Origin: Apoda limacodes
Taxonomy: Eukaryota; Arthropoda; Insecta; Lepidoptera; Limacodidae
DNA: 64,000 bases
Reading direction: 5' to 3'
NCBI GenBank assembly: GCA_946406115.1
Contig: OX291562.1
Span: forward strand, 464,001 to 528,000
Below are positions 12,050 through 25,700 of the stretch, one piece after another. The notes below the pieces were generated by a model. That model ran no database searches and was not told where the DNA came from. It saw only the letters and a program-made list of their open reading frames with translations. The translations under genes were made by a program, and so were the position numbers. The first letter of the stretch is position 1; each line of letters begins with the position of its first letter.

Positions 12050-15000
12050 ACAAGAGATTGAAAACATTTTTATTTAATCTTCAACTATAAACACAGTGTA
12101 TGTATGTGGTTGCCGTTTATCGATCGATCGCTCGCGCAATATAGTAACTTACTGCTTCAATCATAATTGTATTTACCTACTTGTGTCAAGTTATGATTTC
12201 CACTTGAATTTATTATTTTCAGATATATAATATTGTACATTTGAGAAGTTTTCTGTAAAACATTTACATAAGTGAATATTTAATTGACAGTAATAAGTTA
12301 ACATCTGAGGACAAACCTACTCTTATTATTATTGATTTTAAAACCGATGTGACCTCTACTTTTTGTGATAAGGCATGACACAAGATGGCGGCGCGGCGAC
12401 CACACCACGTGACCAACGATACAGCACTTCGCAAACCAATTTACTTTTATTTACACAACTCCACCGAAAACATCCAATACGCGATACAAACTTATACTCT
12501 CTGTACAATACTAAACCATTTTCAATACAACTTTTATTCTGTAACAATTCCAATAATATTTTTGCGTGTTCTAACTTTATAAATTTCTTTTGTTTTTTTT
12601 TTTTATTAGTTAGATGTCGTTGCATTTGCAATGATATATTCTTTAAATACGCAATCTCAATATGTCGTTAGCATTCTCATAATTATTATATTTACGTAAA
12701 TGAAAAACATTCAGATTTTACGTTGATTTGTAATTTGTAATAGCTAAATTAAGTCTTTCCCGTCAAGTTATAACGCAATGTTGCCAACTAAATATCTGAG
12801 ATCGCGGATTTGGTAAGGAGTGCAAAAATAATTTGTAATCTAATTTCCGCCATACACGTACGTACATTTTATATCTAAATCTAGCGACAACAAACAAATT
12901 CGAAATCTTTGTACAACTACGTAAAGAAATAAAGGTTTATTTACAATATTATTTTCAACATTTCGTTTGCGAGCAAGCGTTTTACCTAAAAAGCCACAGT
13001 GACGTCACGACCCACGACGCGGACGACTACACCACACGTCACCGGCGGTTTTTTATTTCACACACACTCATTCCCACTTCATTATCTCACAGAGCTGCCC
13101 TAATCCTAACTACACTTTAGTGAGGACATAATCAAAATTGTTACAGCTAATTTACTTCAACATTGGTGTTACACGATCAGTGATGATTAATACAAATTAA
13201 AAGGGGGAAGGCAATATTGTGTCTTAGAAGATTCCTTGTGCAGCATATTAACAGGAAAGGCACCGAGATATATATTTATATGTGACATATTATCAAACTA
13301 AACTACAACCAAATCTGAAATTAAATGATACAGTTTGTCCGCGAGTGTTGTGCTGCCTGAGGGGCGTCACCCGTGAGTTTGCCCCCCCCCCCACCCGTCG
13401 CACGAGACGGCTCTCAAAACCTTGTTAAATAAATATCGACAACGCCCCTCAACCTCATTATAAACCGCCTCTTCACGGTAACTATTACAAATATATAAAA
13501 ATAATTTTTAAAATGATTTTGTTTCGGTAATAAAAAAAAATATTATTTCTTTAGGGACTGATGTAAAAACGAGAAGTGTTCGTCAACATCGTCACAAAAC
13601 TATTTAAAGTTCGACTGCGAGAGTTAGATAAACTTACATAATTATAATCAAAATGAATAAGATTAAAAAATGTGTGCAGAAAAAACGCGTGTAGTTAATT
13701 AATTAATTAATTAATAAATGACAATAAAAACGTAAATTAACGTTTTGTACTACTGTATACCTACTACCGTGGCCGGGCCCCTCGCCCCTCGTCCCGACCA
13801 GTGGATTCCGTTTATAACGTCCCCTGAGGAAAACGGTCGATATCCTACTAAATTGATTACGTTTTGCTTTTATTTTTAAGGATACAGTAAAAGATAGGAA
13901 AACTTTTAGTCGTCAACTTATTGCAACACTGTTCAATAAAAATGTTTTAACAATTTAATGTGTACAGTTCGTGCCAGGGATCTTGGAAACTGCAGGTTAT
14001 ATGATGCGCATGCGCATGTACTCGGAGTCACGTTAATGTTACAAATGTAGTTTATATTGTTACTAATACTTATTATTATATTTATCAAACATTTTTGACT
14101 CAAGCGTACTTCGAAATGTAACAATAATAGTTCTTAAATAAAATGTAGGATGAGCTCTGCGACACCTGTCATTGTCATTGGGATCACGTTTATCAAGTTT
14201 CTCATTTATAGACGGTTGCTAGTTTGCGAGACAATTCCATACTTTATTGTTGCGTGCAGTAAAGTATTAGTTATCGATTTTGCAGATAAAACTAATCGAA
14301 AAAATAGTTACTTTATAAATTTAAATATCGGATTTACGCTTTATTATCTATACTAAAAAGTATAAAAACATGCATGTTGCCTTGTTTGTTTGTACTCGTC
14401 CCATTGCGTTGAATATTGGGTGAGTTATTGTGCCCACGGCCTCGGGAAGTTTTGTGAATTAGTTAATTGAGGGAGGAAAGGAGAAACAGGGAAAAGAGGG
14501 ATAGAGGTAGCAGAGGTTATTTTACTTTTTAATTAAAATATTGTACTATATATAGTAACAGCAAAAATAATCGATATTAATGATCGATTATCAACATAGT
14601 CCTAGCACTAGGCTTGTTACTTTGACAGCTGTCGCAGACCTCAACCTTTATTATTCAAGGTATAGCCAATACACTTCCCAGATGAAATGAAAACCGCGCG
14701 GTGACACCTGACTGAATACGAGACACCCGTACACCGTGGTTTGAACTGCACGTAGGTATGTACGTAGTGACGCTCAACAGTTCACTGTGCGTTAAGTGCG
14801 CTAATGTCGTGTTTGAACTTATTGAACCAGACGGTGTGCTGCTTTAAGGTCGTACTATGTAAACTTGTTACAAGCGATCACAAATAGAGTGACATTATAA
14901 ACGGAGTCGTTACAAGTGAATTCCATTCTATGTACATTAGGGTATGGACTGCTGCGTTCGCTGCAAGTTTGTAAGATATAACTTGAATGAATTTGAACTT

Positions 15001-15940
15001 TTATTAAACGTAACTTTAATAGCATACAAATAAAAGAAAAAACTACTGATTATGAAACTATTGATTAAACTTTTTTAACATAATTATGTTTATAATATTA
15101 CTAACGTGATATTGTTACCGGGTATTTTTTCTTTTATTAATTGTATTAAATACCTAAAATAAAGAATTTACCAGAAATTGTGGTCAAATCACTGATTGTG
15201 TTTGTTCGGCGCAACATTCGATAACACAGGCGAGCACGACGCGCGTTGCATCGACGCGCTCGCAACGCTCCTACGAAAACTATACAAAGTAGATTGCACT
15301 ACAATTTAAAGTGGAAATAATCCACTATTAACTAAAAAAAATATAATTACACTTTATAAAGCAACACCTACACACCTACACTTCATTCCATCCGACACTT
15401 CTGCGCACAATTTTCTTCCTTTTAATTTACAACGCAAAATATATTTATATAAACTTCTCTTGAAGCATTATGATGGGAAATTGAATGCGCCTGTTTGTCG
15501 TGTACAGTACATACAGGGTGTACGGTACATACAACGTGTACATTATTTACAGTACATAGTGTGCTATGCGCCTTTGAAATTTTCGTCTATCTTTGAAAAT
15601 ACGGATGTTTTGAACGGAAAATATTGAGTGGGCGATTCGTTGAAGCGACCTATAAAATTTACTAAATGATGATTATGAGCAATTGAAGAGGATCGGGGCT
15701 CAAAGCGAGGACCATCGCCCCAAGTTATGTACACCTTTGTATTTCTATTGTCCAAAATATAATCTATTTAAATATATCTATTAGAAAAACGAAAAGCAAA
15801 ACACCAACAAATTCGTACTTATTCGGAAAGTCGAAAATTGCCGGGGCGGATAACTCTTATGATATTACTGTACGTGTGCTCGCGTCTGTGTATGTGTGAA
15901 CCTATATGTGTTTGTGTGTATGAGTGTGCTAGTGTGTGTG
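12050..15940 (-). other. Repeat-poor region downstream of the trabid stop; possible long 3' UTR
   Basis: About 3.9 kb with no recognisable mobile element, unlike the rest of the window, lying directly 3' of the trabid stop on the minus strand. On that strand an AATAAA polyadenylation signal occurs near 12070. The stretch includes CpG-containing patches near 12960-13060 and 13360-13480, a C-run near 13383 and a TTAA-rich run near 13697. Assigning it as trabid 3' UTR is inference. Short ORFs here, such as one beginning ATGGCGGCGCGG near 12383, resemble no known protein. Confidence 0.35.
15882..15940. repeat. TG-rich tract at the trabid stop codon
   Basis: Imperfect TG-rich sequence (TGTGTGTTTGTGTGTATGAG and similar) immediately 3' of the trabid stop on the minus strand, where it reads CA-rich. 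Confidence 0.7.
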
Positions 15941-16016
15941 TTATTCGTCGTCTGTGTCGGGGTCGCTGCAGCAGTCGGTGTGCAGTCGCGGCGGGAACGG
16001 TCCTCGTGTTTGTTGT
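15941..16016 (-). CDS. trbd: trabid coding exon 16 (C-terminus and stop)
   Basis: Preceded on the minus strand by a GCAG acceptor. One base completes the codon split with exon 15, and 24 residues ending DPDTDDE precede TAA. The human protein also ends in an acidic stretch. Only this frame fits the exon 15 phase. No conserved domain lies here, so this is the least certain exon. Confidence 0.7.
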
Positions 16017-19000
16017 CTGCGGAACAAACAGATTGAATCAATTACTTAAATCTAATTTAAAGCATCAACTTCCTGATGTATGTATCTCACAATGGCAACC
16101 CAAACGATATGCACAACACTGTTATCGACACTATAACTACAGACAAACAAAATGTTTACCTCAAAAAAAAAAACTTATTTGCAGTCAATTTAGTGTTAAT
16201 GTTAAGGAATGGGCTGTCCCGGGTATTTATAAAAGTAGGTGTAAAGTGTATGAGTTAGATAAAAAAAAACATATTATTATAGTCCAATATTCAAAAAATC
16301 TGTAAAAAAATACTCAAAAACCTTCAAAAAATCTATTAACCTAAAGAAGAAGAAGTAAAGTAAAAAAGTAAATAAATAAAATAAAAACAACATTGAACAT
16401 TACAAAATAGTGAAACCGGTGAAGCTAAAAAAATCTTGTCACGACTTTAAGTTAATAATAGATGACACTAGCGGAAGCTACGCCAATGGTTAGGTAGGCC
16501 GTAGGAGAGAAGATGGTGGAACAAGATACGCCAGTAGTTAGATAGGCCGTAGGAAAGTACATGGTGGTACAAGCTAAGCCTATGGTTAGTTAGGCCGTAG
16601 GAGAGTTGATGGTAGAACAAGCTAGGCCAGTGGTTAGGTAGGCCGTAGGAGAGTACATGGTGGTACAAGCTAAGCCTATGGTTAGGTAGGTCGTAGATGG
16701 TGATACAAGCTAGGCCAGTAGTTAGATAGGCCGTAGGAGAGTACATGGTGGTACAAGCTAAGCCAATGGTTAGGTAGGCCGTAGGAGAGTAGATGGTGGA
16801 ACAAGCTAGGCCAGTGATTAGGTAGGCCGTAGGAGAGTGGATGGTGGAACAAGCTACGTCACTATTAGGTAGGCCGTAGGAGAACAAATGGTGGAGCAAT
16901 CTAGGCCAGTGGTTAGGTAGGCCGAAGGGTAGATGGTGGAAAAAGCTACGTCACTGTTAGGTAGGCGATAAGAGAGCAAATGGTGGAACAAGCTAGGCCA
17001 GTAGTTGGGTAGGCCGTTGGATAGAAGATGATGAAACAAGCTATGCCAGTGGGTAGATAGGCCGTAGGAGGGATAGTAGAACAAGCTAAGCCAGTGGTTT
17101 GGTAGGACGTAGGAGAGTAGATAGTCGAACAAGTTACGCCAGTGGTTAGGTACGCCGTAAGAGTTACCTTAATACCTGGCTCGACAACCAGCTTCCTGAA
17201 GTTTCTTATGACACGTGATAAGCAAGACGTGCGTGTTAAAGTTTTAGGGATATTACTATACTATACATATGAAATTATATAAAAATTAAAAGTTAAGTTT
17301 ACAATCAACCTTCATCGCATTGTACACGGCGAGCTCGGTTCATCACGTAGTACAAGGTTGAAAAAATATTTGTTAACTAACATCCTCCGATGGTCGTCTC
17401 TGAACATAACATGTCCTTAGCCATATTATCGAGTGTATTTATCGTACTCGAATTAATCAAGAAAAGTCCACCGAATAACAATTGAGACAGCGCTTTTAGA
17501 ATGGACTTAGAATGCTGAGATCAACTGATTTGATTAGATAGCTATATATATGACCACTACTGTAAACTACTTTTTACGGAAATCCCCGCACGCGTGTGTG
17601 TGTGTGTGTGTGTGTACTCACGCGAGCCGACGGTAGTGGTTGAGCCACTCCTCGCACATCTGCGCGATGAGCAGCGGGCGCGACCGCAGCCGCAACGGCA
17701 GGCGCGCCGCGAGCACGCCGCCCGGGGTGACGCGCGCGCGCACCCAGCGCCGCACGATGCTCTCCTCAGAGCACATCTGCGCGCACACAACCGCTATCAC
17801 ACTCACTCACAACACCATCCACACGGGCTCGTCCCGCGCGGTACTCCGCCGGCAAAAGTGTTTTCACTATTAAAGTAATGTGTTACCTCTTCGCAGGTGA
17901 GGAAGTGGACGGGCAGCAGCTTCCCCTCGGCGTCCGTCAGCGGCAGGTAGACCGCGCGCTCGCTCTCCTCCGCCTGTTCGCTGCAACCAACAACGGTGAC
18001 ACCATCACACTCCTCTAAGTGGCACTCATGACGGGGTGGAAACCGACAGATGTACGCGTTCTGGTGTAGGTATGGTTGTGTATATGTGAGAGTAAGTGTG
18101 TGTGCGCCCTTTCCTGTCAGATTAAGTACTTTGTTAACACCGCACGCTACATCGTGTTATCACCGCCATGCGCGTATTCAGAGGGGGGGATTTGGGTGTC
18201 GTATCCCCCCCGAAATCTTTGAATTTTCAAATATTCAGATGCACTTTTTCGGTGCATTCGAACCTTGCCGCCACCTGCCGTCGTCGTCGCCGCGGGCTGG
18301 CCCAGACAGATAAGGATCTGTGTATTAAACTACTATTTTGCTTATGCCGAAACACTCGCATTGGGTTGGACAGCCCGTTTTGGTTTACTTCGGCGGGTGT
18401 CGCGATCGGCTCGTGTCGCCGAACGTTTCCGTCCGATACCTAACAAGCGTCGCGATGTCGGCAAGGTTGCCAGATGAACTTAATACACAATTTTTAAATC
18501 TGCAATAAAGGCTTTTATTGCAAGAATAACTAGGTTTTCATACAACATCGTAGTAATCATAAAGGTTAATAGGTATGTACCTACAATAAAATCATAATTA
18601 TTTTAGCAGTAGGGTAAAATGATCTTGAATTTTTTAAATTTTACAAATTAATGATTACAATTACATCATGTGTAAGTGAGAATTATATTATTGTGCACAC
18701 TCTTAAGCACTGATTGATTGACCTATACCTACCAGAATCGGAAAATTTCGTGCTCGCTGCGCTAGAGCCCGGTGTCCTAGTGTGCGCCGTGAAATGTCGC
18801 AACGCTACTTATTTTACCGCAATTTAAAACGTGTCGATTCTACTTGATTAGCCTCAGGCTGGCACTGTTCCTTGTTTCCTGATAGGGACTAGTTTTATAT
18901 TTAAGAAAATGTAATAACAATAAGTATGAAATTGTATTAAGTTAGGTAAAAGTAGAATAGGTTTGTTTCATTTCCCCTCTTTACTATTTGTTAATATCGA

Positions 19001-19734
19001 AAATAATATTGTGTGAGCACCGACATGTTGTCGACTTTGTACGCACAACTATTCCCAAAAAAGCGGTAATTTTACTTTAATGTATGTATTTAAACATATG
19101 CCATTTTTTGTGCAAAAATGTACAGAACCACAATGTAAAGTTATATATAGACCGTATGTACGGTTACTAAGTTACAGGTAAAAATAGGTAACGTGTTGAA
19201 TATTGTACATTCTTTCTCCCTCACTCCTATGATAATAGACTGCGATAGGGATACAAAAGGGATGGGTCTATGGGCAAAAAAGGGAAAGACTGTCTGAAAC
19301 TTTACCTGGCTAGGGTCATTAAGTCCTTAGGCTATGCCTAAAATAAGTATCACAGGTTGAATGCAAACCTTTGCCCCTATACGTAGGTATCTATACCATA
19401 ACGGTAAGTTTTTGTGTGGGCTAGATTTTCTGTAAGTACAATAAGTTAAGTACTAAATCTAGAAGGTTCCATGGAACAACCTCTCCCTCTGATGGGGTTT
19501 TTTATTTTAATATAAATATAGAGCGAAAGTCGTTTTGTATTCAGTCATTCAAGAGACAGCAAGAAAATACTAGCTATGCTAGCTGAACTATAAATATTTT
19601 TGTACATATGTGTTAGAATGTAAGTTGGAAATAAGTTAAATAAAAAATCGGTCTGTTATGTGCATATACGCGTTTTCCTTATATCTCAAACTTGTTATGA
19701 GGTGTGTGTGTGTATGTGTATGTGTGTATGTGTG

Positions 19735-19775
<41 letters not shown>

Positions 19776-22700
19776 GCGACTCTCACCGACAGATGTACGC
19801 GTTCTGATGTTGGTACGGCTCTATCGGCACGAGCGCGGAGAAGTGTCCGCGCGTGTACCCGAGACAGAGCGGCGACGCCGAGCAGAACTCCGGCTCCCAC
19901 AGGAGCGGCAGGTAGATGCCTGCAACACGACACAACCAACCGACCAATATATTAACGAAATTAGTTGACAAAACATACGGCATCGCTGATGTTTATGTGA
20001 TTACATTTTTAATCAGTTGATCGACTCTAAAATATGTTATTACATGTTATGTCCCCACACCAAGATAAATTGGTAGTAAAGGAGTGACATTACTCAGGGA
20101 AATGTCAAAAAAATAGTAGTTATCTTTGATGAAAATCTTAAAAAAAAAAAATTTATTACCGTTATTTTTCCACAAACTTTCACTTTAAGGTTCACTATTG
20201 CTTTGTGAGTAGAAGTAATACTGACCGTGAAAGCCGGCGTACCCGAGCGGCTCCCCGCGGAACGAGTTCACCACGTTCACCCCGTACACGATGATCGGGC
20301 GCCGCACCACGTGCGCCAGCGCGAACACGTGCAGCTGTGGGAGAACGTCACAAACGTGATAAATAAGATGACGAATACACTTCACTATACTATACACAAA
20401 TATACAACTTCATTATATTAGTGTAACGCATTTTATATGAAAAAATCTGATTACTGATGATAACGTAATAAGCGCCGCTGATGCGGGTTGTGTGCCGCTA
20501 CAGCTGCCAGCCTCCAGCTGCTAGTCCTCTACTAGTCCACACGTCTGTGTAGAATCATCACTTTATATATTTTAATTTGTTCGAAAGGAAATCTTTTATT
20601 TTCTTTGATTTAGTGGATTTGCGAGGTAATAGCATATTATTATAATTGTTACTTATATATTTATTCAATCACCAACATAGCGTACACTGTACATACAATA
20701 TTTTACGTAGTATAGAATTATTATTTAAAGTAGGTAAAGCGACACTGCTTCAATAATAGGTGAAGACAACTACTAGTGCACCAGCTTAAAAGTAAAATGA
20801 TTTAACAATTTTTTATTGACACAGATTTTTTTTTTGTTATTTCTAGTTTAAAATATTTAAACATTGTACCCTAAATTATATTACAATCTAGCCTTTCTTG
20901 GCTTTCTAGCTAATGAGAAATTAGTTTTTGACCTAGTTTTATAAAAGAGTATTATATCTAAGACTGTGTCTAATGGCACCTTTCTCACAGTCTCTAGTTC
21001 AGGGGAAGAAACTTTGTTGCTGTATCCTATATTGGTAGTAATAGTTTTTTACTTTGTTTGTTTGTTTAAAATTCGGTGTCAATGTGTTTTTTCTAGATGC
21101 TCAGCAAACCTTTTTGCTTTTTCTTTATTACTTACAGCCCACTCTATATTATAATAATATTATTAATAAGTTTAAACAAAATAAAAAATGGTTAATATGA
21201 AAGGCGACTACAATAATAACACAATTAAGATATACAAATTTTTTAAAACAAATTACAAAATTAATAAAATTAAAACGTAAATATATAATTAGAAGACAAC
21301 TTTAGGTGGATAAAAAAATTGTAACATGTCATTATAATAAAATTTATATCAAACCTAAAAGCAAGGTAAGATAATAATAATAAAAATAAATAATCAAAAA
21401 TATAAAACCAAACAAAGCATAATTATTAAAAATAATGTTAAAACTAATCATGATATTAAAATTGCAAAAAAAATGGTTTGTTAAATCTTAAGAGCAATAG
21501 TCTGAAAGTTTCGTGCGAAAACAAAAAAAAGGTTGGAATTAGTTATATTGTTATACTGACTAGCGATCCTGTTAAGAGTCTGTAAAATGTCCTAGGTTTG
21601 TTTTAGCTGAATCGTTACGCTAGGAAATATCAGCAATGTAAAGAAGTTAACTTGAGCCAGAAGCTTTTGACTATCTAAAATACCATTTATAAGTTTGTAC
21701 AGAAACATGCTGTCCAGCATGTTTTATAGTAAATTACAGCTATATGCCAGGTGCTTATGAAACCTTTTCTGGATACTTTCTATGCTTTGAATATATATTT
21801 GATAATGAGGGCTCTAAACAACACTGCAATATTCTAGGCCGCTACGAACAAGGGCATTAATTGTAAAGTGTAATCTTAGTGCTTGTAGCAAGTGATTTGC
21901 TTAGTTATATATTTTTAGTCTGTAAATAGCTTTAGTTCCTTTTGCGTGATTAATTCCAAAATTTATTGTAATTTCTATGTCCATGAAAAAAAATGCTTAA
22001 AAATTTGATTTTGAAAAATTGACATATAAAAAAGTAAAGATGAATAAGGAGTTTGAAAATTGTTAAATTGAGCTGTGACGTGTTGAACGCAGCGAAATAC
22101 TGAAAGATTGAGCTGTGACGTGTTAAACGTAGCGAAATACTGAAAGATTGAGCTGTGACGTGTTAAACGTAGCGAAATACTGAAAAATTGAGCTGTGACG
22201 TGTTAAACGTAGCGCAATACTGAAAAATTGAGCTGTGACGTGTTAAACGTAGCGAAATACTGAAAAATTGAGCTTTGACGTGTTATACGTAGCGAAATAC
22301 TGACAAATTGAGCTGTGACGTGTTAAACGTAGCGAAATACTGAAAAATTGAGCTGTGACGTGTTAAACGTAGCGAAATACTGAAAAATTGAGCTGTGACG
22401 TGTTAAACGTAGCGAAATACTGAAAAATTGAGCTGTGACGTGTTAAACGTAGCGAAATACTGAAAAATTGAGCTGTGACGTGTTAAACGTAGTGAAATAC
22501 TGAAAAATATTGTGAATTTTCTGAATCAGGAATAAAAAATATTCTACCAGTACTTATTTTTTTGGGTTCTGCGGGTTAGCCTTAAACCCTTATCTACAGG
22601 TACCAATTTATAGTTAATAACTGTGAGGTTATTTTCGTCTGTGCGACGGGATCGTGAATTTGCCTTATTGAATATAATTTTAAAGATTTTCAAAAGCCGG

Positions 22701-25700
22701 CGCAGGTTTTGCTTTACTGAACTAGATCTCAGTATGAATAATTTTACTTTATGTGAATGTATTACCACACAACATAAAACCTCAAAATGGACTACAGCCA
22801 AACGATAAATCCACCTCTTAACAGTTTTAGTAGCCTTAGTAGTCCACATGACTTGCCTCTCCTCAGTACCATTGCCCAAGACTTTGGATTTACTGGTAAA
22901 TCGGCAATTAACACGTCTGCAGGCTTAATACGAGGAAGACCCTATGGTGGTGTGGCGATACTGTGGCGTAAAAGTGTTTTCGATACGGTTACAATTATAC
23001 CGTGTAACAGTGTGCGTCTTGCGGCTATTCAGGCAGTTGTATGCAACCGCTGTTTTCTAATTTTCTCTGTGCACATGCCAGTTGACTCTACTGAGAACTT
23101 AATAGAATTTACAGACTGCCTTAGTGAAATTAGTGCTATTATTGAAAACATTAATACTGCGTCTGAAGAAGTATTAAAGTAAAGAACTATTAAAATTCTT
23201 TCACGATCAAAACTGGATCGGTGCAGATATCGAAAAGTTAGGCCGGTCATCTGGAACCTTTACATTTCTGAGCGAGGCACACGAAAGTACAAGCTGGCTA
23301 GACCATTGCTTAGTTACTGAGGCCTCCTGAGAATCGGTTGTACATGTGGGGGTACATTATGACTATAACTGGTCGGATCATTATACACTCGAAATAAAAT
23401 GTAACTTATCGACAATTAAGCCTCAGGTTATTTTACAGGATAGTACGCGTGTTAATCGTAATAAAATAGTATGGAACGACAGAGATTACCAACAAATTGA
23501 GTACTTTCATACAATTTGTAATGATAAGTTTCAAATGTTTGACTTCCCATCAGAGTTATCGGGATGTTGTGACAATATGTGCCAAAAGATGGACCATAGA
23601 TTAGTATTAGACTCTATGTATAAGAATATTATTGATGTTATGTGTGAAGTTGCTATCACTAGTTCGGGTAACAATAAATCCAAGTCACGACAGCGTTGTG
23701 TAGTAGGGTGGAATAAACATGTGTGCACTGCTCACGAAGAGGCGCGGCAGAATTTTAAAATATGCAGCAGCTACATGGTGAGCCGTCAAAAGGAAAACAT
23801 GGCATTATCGAGAAAAAAAAATTAAATCAAAATTGAACAGGTGTCAGGATAATTCAGAACAGATAAAAATGGATATTCTCGCATCACTCAATTCAAAAAA
23901 AGATTTTAAGAATTTTTGGAAAGGAACAAGAGAATTGAAATCTAAACCTGCTGTTTCTATTAGTGTTGACGAGAGTAAGCCGTGTGACATTGCAAACATG
24001 TTTAACTAAGCCGTGTGACATTGCAAACATATTTAACAGGCATTTTCAATTAGAACCCTCGGTTGGTGCACGCAGCCTAGTGATGAGACTAAAAGATGTC
24101 AGTCCCAGTTCCCCACAAAATTTTCTACAGAAGATGTATCTTCTGTTATTAAAAATATGACAAAAGGAAAATCCCCTGGACACGATGGCATCAGTATAGA
24201 ACATTTACAACATGCGGGTGACCACTTGCCTAGGATACTAACTATGTTCTATAAAATGTCGGTGAGGCATTCATACCTGCCAGCTTAATGTATGAAAATG
24301 GTGGTGTACCAATAATCAAAAATAAAGGGTGATGAATCGGATAAAAGCAATTATAGGCCCATCTCATTAGCAACGACTGTGGCTGAGGTACTGGACGGTT
24401 TGCTTGACCGTATACTTAGCAAACATGTAAAACTAAACGATGTGTGTTGTGGAGTGAGGCAAAGAGAACTGACCTCGCCACGGCTTTATAACTTTTACAT
24501 CAATGGGCTTATCGAGGAACTCAGCAACACCGGTGTTGGCTGCTCTGTATATAGATGGTAATTTTATAAATAACGTTAGTTACGCTGGCGATAAGGTGCT
24601 ATTGGGTCCCTCGATAAGTGCGATAAGAAAGCTCAAGAGGTGTGAGCTATACATTGGGGCCCATGGGCTCAAGTATAATGTGACGAAAAGCGAACTACTA
24701 GTGTTCCAAGCGCGTGGTCAAAAACTCTTAACAGTTCCACATGTCTACTTAGACGGAGTCGCTTTGAACAGAGTTTTTCGTTTCAAATACTTGGGCCACT
24801 GGGTTTCGGACAGCCTTACAGACGATGAGGATAAAGAAAGAGAGCGACGGGCGTTGGCTGTTAGAAGCAACATGCTGGCCCGCAGATTCGCGCGTTGCAC
24901 AGAGGCAGTAAAAGTTTTACTTTTTAAGTCTTTTTGCCAGTCTTTTGATACGTGTAGTCTATGTTGACCCACTTTACTCAGAAAACAATTAACGCCTTAC
25001 GCTTTCAGTATAAAAAGAGTTTGACATGTTGACGTTGTTAAAGTCCTTAGAATTTCGTAAAAGGAATACGAGTGTTTTAAAACCTTTGCTACATATCTTG
25101 TCAATGTGGATGTGGAAGCGTAATGTGCTGACAAGAATAACGCCTTAGTATCGATATTGTCCACCTGAGTAAGTTTTATGTTATTATTTTGTACGTAGTG
25201 AAATCGGAGGTGTTTTTGTGCTAAATCTGACCACAAAACATTTATCCGCATTCATAACCATTTTATTTGCAGATAGAGTATCTAGGTTAGACTGGAAGTA
25301 TACGAGGGTCGTTCGATAAGTCCGTGCAAAAATGAAAACTACTTAATTTTTTTGAATAAATCTTTTTTATTTCTCAACATAATCCCCTTGGGGTTCATAC
25401 ACTTCGACCAACGGCGCTCCAGTTTCTTGATCCCATCCGCATAGTAGGATTTGTCCAAGCTGTCAAAATAGTCATTGGTTGCTGCAATAACCTCGTCGTT
25501 TGAATGGAATCTTTTTCCCGCCAGCCATTTCTTCATATTAGGGAACAAATAATAGTCCGAAGGAGCCAAGTCTGGAAAATAGGGAGGGTGCGAAAAGATT
25601 TCGAAGCGTATTTCCAATAATTTTGCAGTCGAAACTGCCGAGGTGTGAGCTGGTGCGTTATCGTGATGGAACAGAACTTTTTTTCGAGCCAATCGTGGAC

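Noticed and set aside
12375..12671. ORF beginning ATGGCGGCGCGG
   Set aside because: The start resembles a start-site motif, but the encoded peptide has no recognisable domain and low-complexity AT-rich codons.
16468..17132. Two long minus-strand ORFs (143 and 92 residues) with repeated YGLPNHW peptides
   Set aside because: They are translations of the 48-bp minisatellite, whose length keeps frames open by arithmetic.
19660..19968. ORFs on both strands with long Cys-Val or Thr-His runs
   Set aside because: Shadow translations of the TG tract and of trabid exon 13 in other frames.
22066..22509. Regularly spaced repeats resembling a CRISPR array
   Set aside because: Units are contiguous 40-bp copies with no unique spacers, and the genome is eukaryotic.
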